From an uncultured Pseudomonadota bacterium (GTDB taxonomy: Bacteria > Pseudomonadota > Gammaproteobacteria > Steroidobacterales > Steroidobacteraceae), in contig CAISHQ010000092.1 in NCBI GenBank assembly GCA_903885195.1, positions 1 through 45,078 on the forward strand: a DNA stretch of 45,078 bases, written 5' to 3'. The translations under genes were made by a program, and so were the position numbers. Shown piece by piece: positions 33,722 through 42,108 of the stretch; positions within the stretch are counted from its first letter, which is position 1; each line of letters opens with the position of its first letter. Under the pieces are notes generated by a model. The model was given only the letters and a program-made list of their open reading frames with translations, searched no databases and was not told the origin of the DNA.

Positions 33722-34029
33722 ATTCCCTCCCACTGGAAGCTGACCCCATCCAGCCTGCACCGGCGGTCCCACGAGGGCGTCGCCCGGAATTCACCGACGA
33801 CCCGATGCTCGATCGGCTCTACTCCGTGACGCTCGCATTGGTGTCGGAACTGGCGGTTACGCGTACACGGCTCGATACCGTCGAGCGGCTACTCGCCGAG
33901 CGAGCCGTACTGCCCACGGCCGACGTAGAGGGCTTCAAGCCCGATGTGGCGCAGGCCACCGCGCGCGCCGAGTGGCAGCAGGCTTATCTCGAGCGCGTGC
34001 TGCGCGGCTTGCTCAACGAACCCGCCTGA
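33718..34029 (+). CDS. Small hypothetical protein coupled to the methyltransferase
   Basis: 103 residues with its ATG overlapping the methyltransferase TGA. The start is Pro/Glu-rich (NSLPLEADPIQPAPAVPRGRRP); the middle is helical (MLDRLYSVTLALVSELAVTRTRLDTVERLLAE) and so is the end (EWQQAYLERVLRGLLNEP), with no signal peptide. I recognise no family. Stop-start overlap suggests a 1:1 partner of the methyltransferase. Its 3' end overlaps the minus-strand gene at 34013 by 17 bases. Confidence 0.7.
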   Translation: MNSLPLEADPIQPAPAVPRGRRPEFTDDPMLDRLYSVTLALVSELAVTRTRLDTVERLLAERAVLPTADVEGFKPDVAQATARAEWQQAYLERVLRGLLNEPA

Positions 34030-34543
34030 CTTTTGCGGCCCGACCTGAGGCCGCCACCAGCGTAAAGGAGCCGAGTGCACCCGGCTTAATCACTACGCTC
34101 TCACCACTTTTCAGGCGCAGCGTCACGCCGCTCGCAAGCTGCTGCCATTGCTGTCCATTGTCGAGGCTGACTCGGAACGTGCCGTTGCCGAGGTAATCCA
34201 CGGCGTCGACGCGAGCGGTCAACTCGGTGAGATTCGAAGCGAGTGCCTTGGTCTGCTCGTCGCGAGCTTCCTGCGCGATCTTGCCGCGGTAGCCGAACAG
34301 CGCCTCGTCGGTTTTCGGGACATCGCTTTTCGATGCAGTGCCGACCTGCTCAATGCGGAACAGTCGGTCGTAGCAGGCGAGCCGCTGTCCCGTGTCGGCG
34401 AGACTGCCGCAGCGTCGGGCGTCGGTGACGAGGCTTGCGTCCTGCGGTGCATTGGGGGATGTATCAGCCACTGCGGTGACGGCCGCAGCACACAGCAGTG
34501 CCGCGACAGACAGCACGCGGGCGTTGCGATAGGTTGGTTGCAT
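34013..34543 (-). CDS. Periplasmic protein of a conserved unknown family
   Basis: 176 residues with a signal peptide (RVLSVAALLCAAAVTAVADT). It has the segment RRCGSLADTGQRLACYDRLF, a Cys-containing motif shared by many small exported gamma/betaproteobacterial proteins, and a C-terminal beta-rich region (YLGNGTFRVSLDNGQQWQQL..., LRLKSGESVVIKPGALGSFTLVA, AKVRRVR) of the type seen in those proteins. The ATG at 34543 starts the signal peptide and is 11 bases after the hydroxylase stop, so the two are probably one transcript. No function is known to me. Confidence 0.75.
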   Translation of the reverse strand: MQPTYRNARVLSVAALLCAAAVTAVADTSPNAPQDASLVTDARRCGSLADTGQRLACYDRLFRIEQVGTASKSDVPKTDEALFGYRGKIAQEARDEQTKALASNLTELTARVDAVDYLGNGTFRVSLDNGQQWQQLASGVTLRLKSGESVVIKPGALGSFTLVAASGRAAKVRRVR

Positions 34544-34554
34544 CAGGTTCACGG

Positions 34555-35541
34555 TCAAATCTCCCACGCCGGCGGTGCGCCGTTGTACCGATCGATGCCG
34601 ACGAACAATTGCGTTACCCATTCACGTTCCTGTGCCGTGAGCTCCGGGCGCCAGATTTCAAAGAGCAGTATTACCCGCGTCTCTTCCGAGTCGTTCCACG
34701 CTTCGTGTTCTATGGTGTCGTCGAATGCCCAGGTGACGCCCTTGCGCCACTCGCGCACTTCGTTGCCGACGCGGAATCGGCAGCCGGTGGGCACGATCAA
34801 CGGCAGATGACAAATCAGCCGCGTGTTGACGAGGCCACAGTGCGGCGGAATGTGCGCACCGGGTCGCAGCAGCGAGAACAGTACGGATGGTGAGCGTTGC
34901 GGCAGCGAGCCGAGCGGGACTTTTTGTAGTGCTGCCATGGTGCGCGGACAACGGCGAGCGTTCTCGGTGACTACGCTACCGTTTTTCCAAAGATAAAACG
35001 CGCTCCAATCCGGGTTATCGAGCATGCCGGCTTCAGCCTTGCGGGGGCGGTTAGGATCGCCCTGCACGTAGGGCTTGAAGTCGTTGGGCGTACGCAGCAA
35101 CTCGAGCAATTCGTCACGTATGGCGTCGGTGTGCGATTCGAGTTCGGCAAACCACGGGAACGGGGCGCGATCGTAGAACTGGATTTGCGGCAGACCCGGG
35201 AAAAAGTAGTAGCGGGGATTCTGGAAGAAAATCTGCTTGCGACCGAGCACGATATCGAGCGACTCGGCGAAGCGGGGGCTCGAGGCGCCAGCGCGATAGC
35301 CCTGCGCAGCCAAGTGATCGGTCAGGTACTGCTCATACTTCCGTGCGTAGCCGGCGAGGACGGTGCGCACACGTTCGACTTCGCTCTCAAGCGTCGGGTT
35401 ATATGGCGCCGCCGCGGCCGCGCGCAGGCCAGCTTGGTAGAAGGCTCCGGCCGAGCGCGCGTCGCCCGAGGCAGCGAGTTCGTCACCGCGACGGATGAGC
35501 GCGAGCGGGTTGGCGGTCGTATTTGGGGCGGAGGCGCTCAT
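34555..35541 (-). CDS. Aspartyl/asparaginyl beta-hydroxylase-like 2-oxoglutarate dioxygenase (A)
   Basis: 328 residues, no signal peptide. The catalytic part has YYFFPGLPQIQFYDRAPFPWF, PPHCGLVNTRLICHLPLIVPTGCRFRVGN and FDDTIEHEAWNDSEETRVILLFEIWRPELT. His234 and His279 are the likely iron ligands (this family lacks the usual acidic third ligand) and Arg289 the 2-oxoglutarate binder. The N-terminal ~70 residues (LALIRRGDELAASGDARSAGAFYQAGLRAAAA) look like one TPR-like helix pair. The enzyme family hydroxylates Asp/Asn residues or small molecules. The gene diverges from its paralogue B and is upstream of the periplasmic protein at 34013. Substrate unknown. Confidence 0.9.
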   Translation of the reverse strand: MSASAPNTTANPLALIRRGDELAASGDARSAGAFYQAGLRAAAAAPYNPTLESEVERVRTVLAGYARKYEQYLTDHLAAQGYRAGASSPRFAESLDIVLGRKQIFFQNPRYYFFPGLPQIQFYDRAPFPWFAELESHTDAIRDELLELLRTPNDFKPYVQGDPNRPRKAEAGMLDNPDWSAFYLWKNGSVVTENARRCPRTMAALQKVPLGSLPQRSPSVLFSLLRPGAHIPPHCGLVNTRLICHLPLIVPTGCRFRVGNEVREWRKGVTWAFDDTIEHEAWNDSEETRVILLFEIWRPELTAQEREWVTQLFVGIDRYNGAPPAWEI

Positions 35542-35641
35542 GCTAGAGTTTGAGTCGAGGTCGGCCTGCCGCAGTATCCATCGCGTGGCGCAGCGGGTAA
35601 AGCCGGTCGCGACTTACTCGATATCAGGGAGCCTTCAGCCG

Positions 35642-36835
35642 GTGGAGCGCACAACTTCCGCACGGACGAGTGCCGAGCTCGAGCAGGCGGCGGGCCGTGC
35701 GCTGCAGGCGGGTGATTTTGCTACGGCGCGCGGTTTGCTCGATGCCTGGGTTCGGCAGGAGCCCGGTAATCTCGGCGCCTGGTTGCGTCGCGCGGCGGTG
35801 TGTCGGCAGCAGGGCGACACTGCGCAGGCCTTCGAATCGCTAAGCAGCGCCCTGAAGATCGACCCGCGCTGTTTTCCCGCTCTGCTCATGGTGGCGACGC
35901 TTCTTGAGCGTGAGGGGGACCTGCCCGCGGCCGCTCGTCAGTACGACATCGCGATCGCCCAGGCGCCGCCCGACGATAGGCTCGATGCCGCCACGCGCGC
36001 AGCGCTTGAGCATGGTCGCCAATTGGCGGCCAAGCACGCGCGCGAGCTGCGCGATTTCATCCATGCGGAACTCGATGTCGTTCGCGGTGAGTGCACAGCG
36101 AGCGAGCAGCGGCGAGTCGAAACTTTCGTTGATACAACTCTGCGCCTGCGCAAGCGTTACGTGCAGGAGCCGATGGAGTACTGCTACCCGGGGATGCCCT
36201 CGATCGAGTTCTACGATCGCGCGATGTTCCCCTGGATCGCGGAGCTCGAGGCCGCGACGCCTGATATTCGTCGCGAGTTGCTCTCGTTGCTGGCTGAGGG
36301 CGCAGAGGGATTCTCACCTTACGTGAACTATGCCGAGCACATGCCGCTCGATCAGTGGCGCGAACTCAATCGCTCACCGCGCTGGACGGCCTGGCATTTC
36401 TACGAACGCGCGGAGCCTATTGCCGAGCGCTGGGCGCGCGCGCCTGCGACTGCCGCTGCATTTTCGCGGATACCGCAGGCCAAGGTGCCGCTGCGCTCGC
36501 CCACGGCCTTGTTTTCCGCGCTGCGCCCGAAGACGCGTATTCCGGCGCATACGGGGATCGCGAATTTCCGGCTTCTTGTGCACCTTGCCCTCGTTATTCC
36601 GCCCGGCTGCGGCTTTCGCGTGGGCGGTGAGAAGCGCTCCTGGAGCGAAGGGGAGGCCTGGATCTTCGATGACACCATCGAGCACGAAGCCTGGAACGAC
36701 AGCGATGAGTTGCGCGTGATCCTGATCTGCGACATCTGGAGCCCGTTGCTCTCGCCCGCCGAGCGCGAGGCGATCACCGCAGTGATCCGCGCCCGTGATG
36801 CCTACACGGGCATCGTGCCGCGCATGGATGGCTGA
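35642..36835 (+). CDS. TPR-containing aspartyl/asparaginyl beta-hydroxylase-like dioxygenase (B)
   Basis: 397 residues. The N-terminal TPR region (about 5-110; ELEQAAGRALQAGDFATARGLLDAWVRQEPGNLGAWL, YDIAIAQAPPDDR) is followed by the hydroxylase domain: YCYPGMPSIEFYDRAMFPWI, PTALFSALRPKTRIPAHTGIANFRLLVHLALVIPPGCGFRVGG and FDDTIEHEAWNDSDELRVILICDIW, with both iron His present. It is a clear paralogue of protein A. The GTG at 35642 was chosen because AGGGAG (35626-35631) lies 10 bases upstream; an ATG at 35540 is possible, but the extra 34 residues look non-domain-like. The TPR part probably binds a protein substrate or partner. It converges on TBDR-4. Confidence 0.85.
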   Translation: MERTTSARTSAELEQAAGRALQAGDFATARGLLDAWVRQEPGNLGAWLRRAAVCRQQGDTAQAFESLSSALKIDPRCFPALLMVATLLEREGDLPAAARQYDIAIAQAPPDDRLDAATRAALEHGRQLAAKHARELRDFIHAELDVVRGECTASEQRRVETFVDTTLRLRKRYVQEPMEYCYPGMPSIEFYDRAMFPWIAELEAATPDIRRELLSLLAEGAEGFSPYVNYAEHMPLDQWRELNRSPRWTAWHFYERAEPIAERWARAPATAAAFSRIPQAKVPLRSPTALFSALRPKTRIPAHTGIANFRLLVHLALVIPPGCGFRVGGEKRSWSEGEAWIFDDTIEHEAWNDSDELRVILICDIWSPLLSPAEREAITAVIRARDAYTGIVPRMDG

Positions 36836-36892
36836 CGGGCTGCCCCCCCCCGCGCTCGTATCTCGACGCGTCATCTATCGCGGCGACTACTC

Positions 36893-36928
36893 AAAAAAAA
36901 GCGGCGGTTCCCTTTCGGAAACCGCCGC
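36893..36928 (-). terminator. Terminator of TBDR-4
   Basis: A 9-bp stem (36901-36909 with 36920-36928) and a ten-base loop are followed on the minus strand by eight T (36900-36893). It lies 36 bases after the TBDR-4 stop. Confidence 0.9.
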
Positions 36929-36964
36929 TGGTGTCAGCCCCTCGCGGGGTCCGACAGGCTCGTC

Positions 36965-39910
36965 TTAGAACGCCACCTTGACGCGGGCGAACAAGTAACG
37001 GCCCAGAGCGTCGTACGTCTGGGGATACGTGTTGCCGTTGCCGGTGGTGCCGACGCTTGCGTTGATCGAGGGATCGTTGTCGAGGACGTTGTTCACGCCG
37101 ATCGTGGCAGCAATCTTCTCGTTGAACACGTACGTGCCGGCGAGGTCGAAGTAGCTCTCAGCCGCAAACGACCGGTCGATACGGGTCGCCGCCTGCTGGT
37201 AGCCCTCGACGCTGCCGTAGTAGCGCCAGGTCAGAGCGAGGTCGAGGTTCCACGGGGTCTCGTAACCCACGCGGAACTGGTGACGCCACTCGGGGTTCGG
37301 GGTGCCGCACGCGCCTGCGAAGAAGCCCACGCAGTCATACTTGGCGAGACCCGGACCCGGTTCCGTTGACAGTTCATCAAGGAGGGTGCCCGTGAGGTTG
37401 AAGTTCAGGCTGCCCGCACCGATGTCGAGGCCCGAGTAACTGAGGTTGAGATCCCAGCCCTTGGTGCCGATCGAGCCGATGTTGATCGACAGATCTTCAA
37501 CGTAACCCGAACCCAACCACAACTGGCCGAGCGCGTTGCGCTTGATGCGCGAGCACGCCGAGGCGTCGTTGTTGTTGTAGCAGGCCTTGATGGTGTTGTT
37601 CGGACCGAACGAGCTGACGGTTTCATCGACCTTGATGTCGAAGTAGTCAACCGAAGCCACGAAGCCCGGCAACGCCGACGGGGTGATGATGATGCCCGCC
37701 GTGAAGGTGTCCGACTTCTCCGGCTGGAGGTTCGGGTTACCACCACCCAACAGCTGGTACTGACCCGCCGGGCTGTCGATCGCATCCTTGCCGATCTGCG
37801 CCGCCGGCACGCCGGTGGCCAGACACTGGGCCGCGGTCGCCTTGGCGCCACTGACCGTGGTGCCGATGGCGGCACCGCAGGGATCGCCGTCGATGTCGAA
37901 CAGACCAAAGCCCTGGGCGGTGAACAACTCGATGATGTTCGCCGCACGGACCGCACGCTGGAAACTACCGCGAACGCGGAAGTCAGACACCGGCGACCAC
38001 TCGAGACCCAGCTTGTAGGTGTCGGTGTTGATCTTGCCGTAGTCCGAGTAGCGGTAGGCCGCATCGAGGCTCAGGCTCTCTGCGAAGGTCTTGCCCTGCA
38101 CGAGCGGCAGACGGCCTTCGAAGAAGAGGTCCTTGACCTGGGTCGCACCCTTGAGGCCGTTGGTCGGACCACCGGTGCCCGAGAGGCCAGCGCTCGCGAG
38201 CAGCGCATCGGTGGTGTTCTCCAGCGAGTCACGACGGTATTCGGCACCGAAGGCCACCTGGGCGCCTTCCTCAGCCGCCGGCAGCTTGACGCCGTAGCCG
38301 TTCAGATCGCCCGTGAAGGTCAGCGTGTAGACCTCCTGGTCGACCGTGCCGGTCTGCAGGCCCGGGGCCTGCAGGTAGTCGAGGGCGGCTTGCGTCACAG
38401 CACCGGTCTTGAACGCGTTGTAGGGCTTGCAATCCGAATCCGAACCACCCGGCAGGGCGGAGCGGCAGGTCGGCACGCCGTTGAACAACACCACGTCGAG
38501 CGCGTTCTTGATGCGATCGATCACGAAGTAGTTCAGCGTCTGCTGATCGGCCTTCAGGGTCGAACGCTGCGCGGCGAAGTCGTAGTTCCACGCGTCGTTG
38601 ATGTCGCCCCGCACGCCGACGACGGCGCGGTAGGACTGGTTGGTGAACGACTGCTGACGACCACCGCCTTCGGTGTTGCGACGACCGATGTACATGGTCG
38701 TGCTTTCCTTGGCAGCGATCTTGGCGGGCGTACAACCGATGGCAGCGAGGTTCGCGGTCGGGATGAACGGGTTGTCGCAGTTGATGGTCGAGGTGTCGAG
38801 GAAGATACCGCCCGGGGCGATCTGCGCGATCGAGCGGTAATCCGTGAACATCAACTGGGTGTAGACGTCGGCCTTGTCGTTCAGCTCGTAGTGGCCGCTG
38901 GCACCCATGGTGTAGCGGTCAGCCGGACGCAGGAAGTGGTTGGTCGGACCGAAGTTGTACTGGTCCGTCGCACCACTGAATCCGCGCCAGGTCGAGCCAT
39001 CCGAACCCACCGTGAAGTTGTAGGTGGCGAAGTCCGTGAAGCGACCCGGTGAGGCCGTGGAAGAACCACCGCAAGTGAACGACGGCGGCGTGCCGGCTTG
39101 TCCACCGAGGGAGCAGGCCGAGAAGTCGCGATCGCGCTGCAGGATCTCGTCGTTGGTCTGGGCATTGAAGTACGCGACAAAATTGCCGCGGCCATCGCCC
39201 GAGTTCACGCCGACGATGATGCCACCCTCGCGGCCGAAGCCGTCGGTGACATTGCCCGGGGGCAGCTTGAACTGCGCCGGGTTGGTGGCGGCACGACCGG
39301 CAATGACCTGCCGAAGGCCCGTGGCGCCTGGGCCACCGAAGCCGTTGTTGTGCTGGTAGAAGCTGTACTGGCCCGAGATCTCCACACCTTCGAATTCTTT
39401 CTTGGTGATGAAGTTCACGACGCCCGCGATGGCGTCCGAACCGTACACGGCCGACGCACCGCCGGTGAGCACTTCGACGCGCTCGACGAGCTGGGTCGGG
39501 ATCTGGTTGAGGTCAGCCGCTGAGTTGCTGACACCGCCGTAGGGCATGCGGCGACCATCGACGAGCACCAGGGTGCGCGAGGAGCCGAGGCCGCGCAGGT
39601 TGACCGTGGCAGTACCCGAGGCGCCGTTGGCGACCGTGGCGTTCTGCGCGGCAAAAGCCTGCGGCAGCTGGTTGATGAGATCCTCGATACGGGTCACACC
39701 TTGCGTGGTGATGTCCGCCGCAGTGACCTGCGTGATCGGGCTCGATGATTCAAGGTTCGCCTGCTTCAGGCGCGAACCGGTCACGACGACCGTTTCGAGC
39801 GATTCAGCAGTGGCCGCTTCTTGAGCCAGTGCCGGCGTCATGCTCGCCGGAACCAGCCCCAGAATCAGCGCACGCCGAACGGCGAGTGCGATATTGGAGT
39901 TGGGTTGCAT
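36965..39910 (-). CDS. TonB-dependent outer-membrane receptor (TBDR-4)
   Basis: 981 residues. The signal peptide (RRALILGLVPASMTPALAQE) is followed by ETVVVTGSRLKQANLES as TonB-box region. The plug has INQLPQAFAAQNATVANGAS, TVNLRGLGSSRTLVLVDGRRMPYGG, and VEVLTGGASAVYGSDAIAGVVNFIT. A large barrel ends in FARVKVAF with the terminal Phe. It is related to TBDR-1 by the SRTLxLxxGRR plug. The ATG has GAGGGAA just upstream. It sits between hydroxylase B and sulfotransferase 1, and its own terminator shows it is a separate transcript. Its ligand could be the product or substrate of the surrounding modification genes (inference). Confidence 0.97.
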   Translation of the reverse strand: MQPNSNIALAVRRALILGLVPASMTPALAQEAATAESLETVVVTGSRLKQANLESSSPITQVTAADITTQGVTRIEDLINQLPQAFAAQNATVANGASGTATVNLRGLGSSRTLVLVDGRRMPYGGVSNSAADLNQIPTQLVERVEVLTGGASAVYGSDAIAGVVNFITKKEFEGVEISGQYSFYQHNNGFGGPGATGLRQVIAGRAATNPAQFKLPPGNVTDGFGREGGIIVGVNSGDGRGNFVAYFNAQTNDEILQRDRDFSACSLGGQAGTPPSFTCGGSSTASPGRFTDFATYNFTVGSDGSTWRGFSGATDQYNFGPTNHFLRPADRYTMGASGHYELNDKADVYTQLMFTDYRSIAQIAPGGIFLDTSTINCDNPFIPTANLAAIGCTPAKIAAKESTTMYIGRRNTEGGGRQQSFTNQSYRAVVGVRGDINDAWNYDFAAQRSTLKADQQTLNYFVIDRIKNALDVVLFNGVPTCRSALPGGSDSDCKPYNAFKTGAVTQAALDYLQAPGLQTGTVDQEVYTLTFTGDLNGYGVKLPAAEEGAQVAFGAEYRRDSLENTTDALLASAGLSGTGGPTNGLKGATQVKDLFFEGRLPLVQGKTFAESLSLDAAYRYSDYGKINTDTYKLGLEWSPVSDFRVRGSFQRAVRAANIIELFTAQGFGLFDIDGDPCGAAIGTTVSGAKATAAQCLATGVPAAQIGKDAIDSPAGQYQLLGGGNPNLQPEKSDTFTAGIIITPSALPGFVASVDYFDIKVDETVSSFGPNNTIKACYNNNDASACSRIKRNALGQLWLGSGYVEDLSINIGSIGTKGWDLNLSYSGLDIGAGSLNFNLTGTLLDELSTEPGPGLAKYDCVGFFAGACGTPNPEWRHQFRVGYETPWNLDLALTWRYYGSVEGYQQAATRIDRSFAAESYFDLAGTYVFNEKIAATIGVNNVLDNDPSINASVGTTGNGNTYPQTYDALGRYLFARVKVAF

Positions 39911-40122
39911 TTGTTTCCCTCGTTGTTACGACACTAGTGTTCCTGCGCAGAGCCGATGACCTCCGGAGGCAATTCCGGCGCGGACAGGTGCACGAATGCT
40001 ACCGAATTTGTCGCGGGAATGAAATTGTTGTAGCAAAAACACAACAACGAGCCGCGAGGCCGTCTCTTTTCGGCGACGACCATCCCCGGCCGTGGGCTTC
40101 GACCTTTATGATGCGCGCCACC
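39911..40122. promoter_or_regulatory. Divergent control region between TBDR-4 and sulfotransferase 1
   Basis: 212 bases with no gene. Palindromes ACACTAGTGT (39931-39940) and CCTCCGGAGG (39960-39969) and the inverted repeat TTGTTGT/ACAACAA (40025-40047) make it unusually rich in possible protein-binding sites. I see no clear -35/-10 pair. Confidence 0.5.
40025..40047. promoter_or_regulatory. TTGTTGTA inverted repeat upstream of TBDR-4
   Basis: TTGTTGT (40025-40031) and ACAACAA (40041-40047) are perfect 7-bp inverted arms with a 9-base spacer. 17 of 23 positions match the site at 13300-13322 upstream of TBDR-3. Confidence 0.5.
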
Positions 40123-42108
40123 ATGAGCACGCTGACCCTTGATCAGGCCCTGGACCGCGGACTGCGTGCGCAGTCGGCGCGTGACTTCGCGGTAGCCGAA
40201 CAGGCGTACCGGGAGGCTTTATCGATCGCCCCCAACGATCCGGAGACCAACAGCCTGCTGGGACTCGTGCTCGCTCAAGCGGGGCGGCTCGAGGAGGGCG
40301 TGGTACTGCTGCAGCGTGCCGTCGAGCTCGACCCGGACGAGAGTGCCCTGCAGATGAACCTCGCTGGCGGTCTCGCCGAGGCCCAGCGCTGGCGCGACGC
40401 GCAGCAGGTGTTGCTGGCCTTGATCGAGCGCTGGCCGGTGCAGGGGCCCGCATGGACGCGCCTCGGTGATGCCTGCCTTGCGCTCGAAGAGCGCGAGGCT
40501 GCGTTGCTGGCCTGGCGCCGGGCCCACGAGCTTGATGTCGACGCCGTCGAGCCCGCGCGCAAGCTCGCGACGCTGGCTCGAGAAACGGGTCAGCGCGATG
40601 AGGCCGTTGCCGTACTCGAGCAGACGCTATCGCTACGCCCGACGGAGCCGACGCTGCTCGCGGTGCTTTGCGAGGTGCTCGTCGATCAGCGCGCTTGGGG
40701 GCGCCTGCAAGCGGCGGCGCAGTCCTGGGCCGGCGGTGCCCGTAACGAACCGCTGCCTTGGTACTTCATCGCGCAGTCGCTGTTCGAGCAGGGTCGGCAC
40801 CGCGAAGCCGTCGAAGCGTTTGCGAACTATCTCTCGCTCGGTGCACACGGTGTGGCGGATCTTGCGGCCTTCGCCGGCCTCTGCCTGCACGCCCACGACT
40901 ACTCGGGCGCGGAGGCTGCGCTCGCCGCGGCGCGCGAGATCGACGCCCAGCATCCCGAAGTGCTCGCGAAGAGTGCGCTGCTGCACATGTACTTTGGGCG
41001 TTTCGAAGAAGCGAAGTCGGCCTGTCTCGCGTGCCTCGAGCGCGAACCGCTGCATGTGCCCGTGCACACCTTGCTTTCGCGCCTCTCGCGTGGCGAGTTG
41101 TCGACTGAGTCGCTACAACGCATGGAGCAGGTGGCCGGCACCGTGGCGGCACCGTTCGATCTGCGTATTCCGGCGGCCTTCGCCGTGGCTCACGCGTTCG
41201 ATGCAATGGACGACACCGACAGCGCGTTTGTCGCCTATGCACGGGCGCATGCCCTGTCTGCCGAGCGCGATCGGCTGGAAGGGCGCGTTTACGATCGTTC
41301 GCTCGTCGAGTCCCGCACGCGTCGGTTGATGGAACTCGACTGGGACGCGCCGTTGGTTGAGCAGGCCGGTGAGGCGCGGCTGATTTTCGTCGTCGGCATG
41401 CCCCGCTCGGGCACGACGCTCATCGAAGCCATGCTCGGCGCCCATCCGCAGGTTCAGGCGAATGGCGAGTTGCTCGGCATGCAGGCGCTGCTCGCGCAGT
41501 TCGAAACTGAGGATCGCGCCGCGCGCCGCATCGATACGGCCGGGCTGCAGGCGATGGCGGCTCATTACCGCGCCGAATTGCCGAGAGCGACGGGTAAGTC
41601 GCACGTTACCGACAAGCATCCGCTGAATTTTCTGGCGGTCGGGCTCATTCTCACGCTGTTCCCGAACGCCGTGATTGTGCATACCCGCCGCGATCCGTTG
41701 GAGACCGGCTGGTCGGTTTATCGGCAGGAGTTCAGCAAGCGCTGGTCCTTTACGCATCAGCTCGAAGACATCGGGCATTTCTACGGCGAGTACGTGAGGC
41801 TGATGGATCACTGGGAGCGACTGTTCCCGGGGCGTATCGTCACCGTGCAGTATGAGCAGTTTGCTGGCGAGTTCGCGGCCGCTGCGCCGGCGCTTGTTCG
41901 CTCTTGCGGTCTGGACTGGGATGAGCGGTGCCTTGCTTTCGCCGGCGCACCGCAGCCGATCGCCACCTTCAGCACGGTGGAAGTCCGTCGGCCCGTCAGC
42001 GTTCGCCGTGGCCGCGCGGCGCTCTATGCAACCCACCTCGAGCCGTTGCGTCAGATTCTCGAGGCCGCGGGTGTTGATCTTCAGACCGGGGCTTCGGTCA
42101 ACGCCTGA
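40123..42108 (+). CDS. TPR-repeat sulfotransferase 1
   Basis: 661 residues. About ten TPR repeats occupy roughly 5-330 (for example RDFAVAEQAYREALSIAPND, TNSLLGLVLAQAGRLEEGVV). The C-terminal sulfotransferase domain (about 415-650) shows the PAPS 5'-phosphosulfate loop VGMPRSGTTLIEAMLGAHPQV near 424, then SHVTDKHPLNFLAVGLI and VIVHTRRDPLETGWSVYRQEF, the 3'-phosphate region. Such proteins transfer sulfate from PAPS to sugars, lipids or protein tyrosines; the TPR part probably holds the acceptor or partner. The ATG at 40123 fits the first TPR; ATGs at 40108 and 40111 are alternatives. It overlaps sulfotransferase 2 by 28 bases at their 3' ends. Confidence 0.9.
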   Translation: MSTLTLDQALDRGLRAQSARDFAVAEQAYREALSIAPNDPETNSLLGLVLAQAGRLEEGVVLLQRAVELDPDESALQMNLAGGLAEAQRWRDAQQVLLALIERWPVQGPAWTRLGDACLALEEREAALLAWRRAHELDVDAVEPARKLATLARETGQRDEAVAVLEQTLSLRPTEPTLLAVLCEVLVDQRAWGRLQAAAQSWAGGARNEPLPWYFIAQSLFEQGRHREAVEAFANYLSLGAHGVADLAAFAGLCLHAHDYSGAEAALAAAREIDAQHPEVLAKSALLHMYFGRFEEAKSACLACLEREPLHVPVHTLLSRLSRGELSTESLQRMEQVAGTVAAPFDLRIPAAFAVAHAFDAMDDTDSAFVAYARAHALSAERDRLEGRVYDRSLVESRTRRLMELDWDAPLVEQAGEARLIFVVGMPRSGTTLIEAMLGAHPQVQANGELLGMQALLAQFETEDRAARRIDTAGLQAMAAHYRAELPRATGKSHVTDKHPLNFLAVGLILTLFPNAVIVHTRRDPLETGWSVYRQEFSKRWSFTHQLEDIGHFYGEYVRLMDHWERLFPGRIVTVQYEQFAGEFAAAAPALVRSCGLDWDERCLAFAGAPQPIATFSTVEVRRPVSVRRGRAALYATHLEPLRQILEAAGVDLQTGASVNA

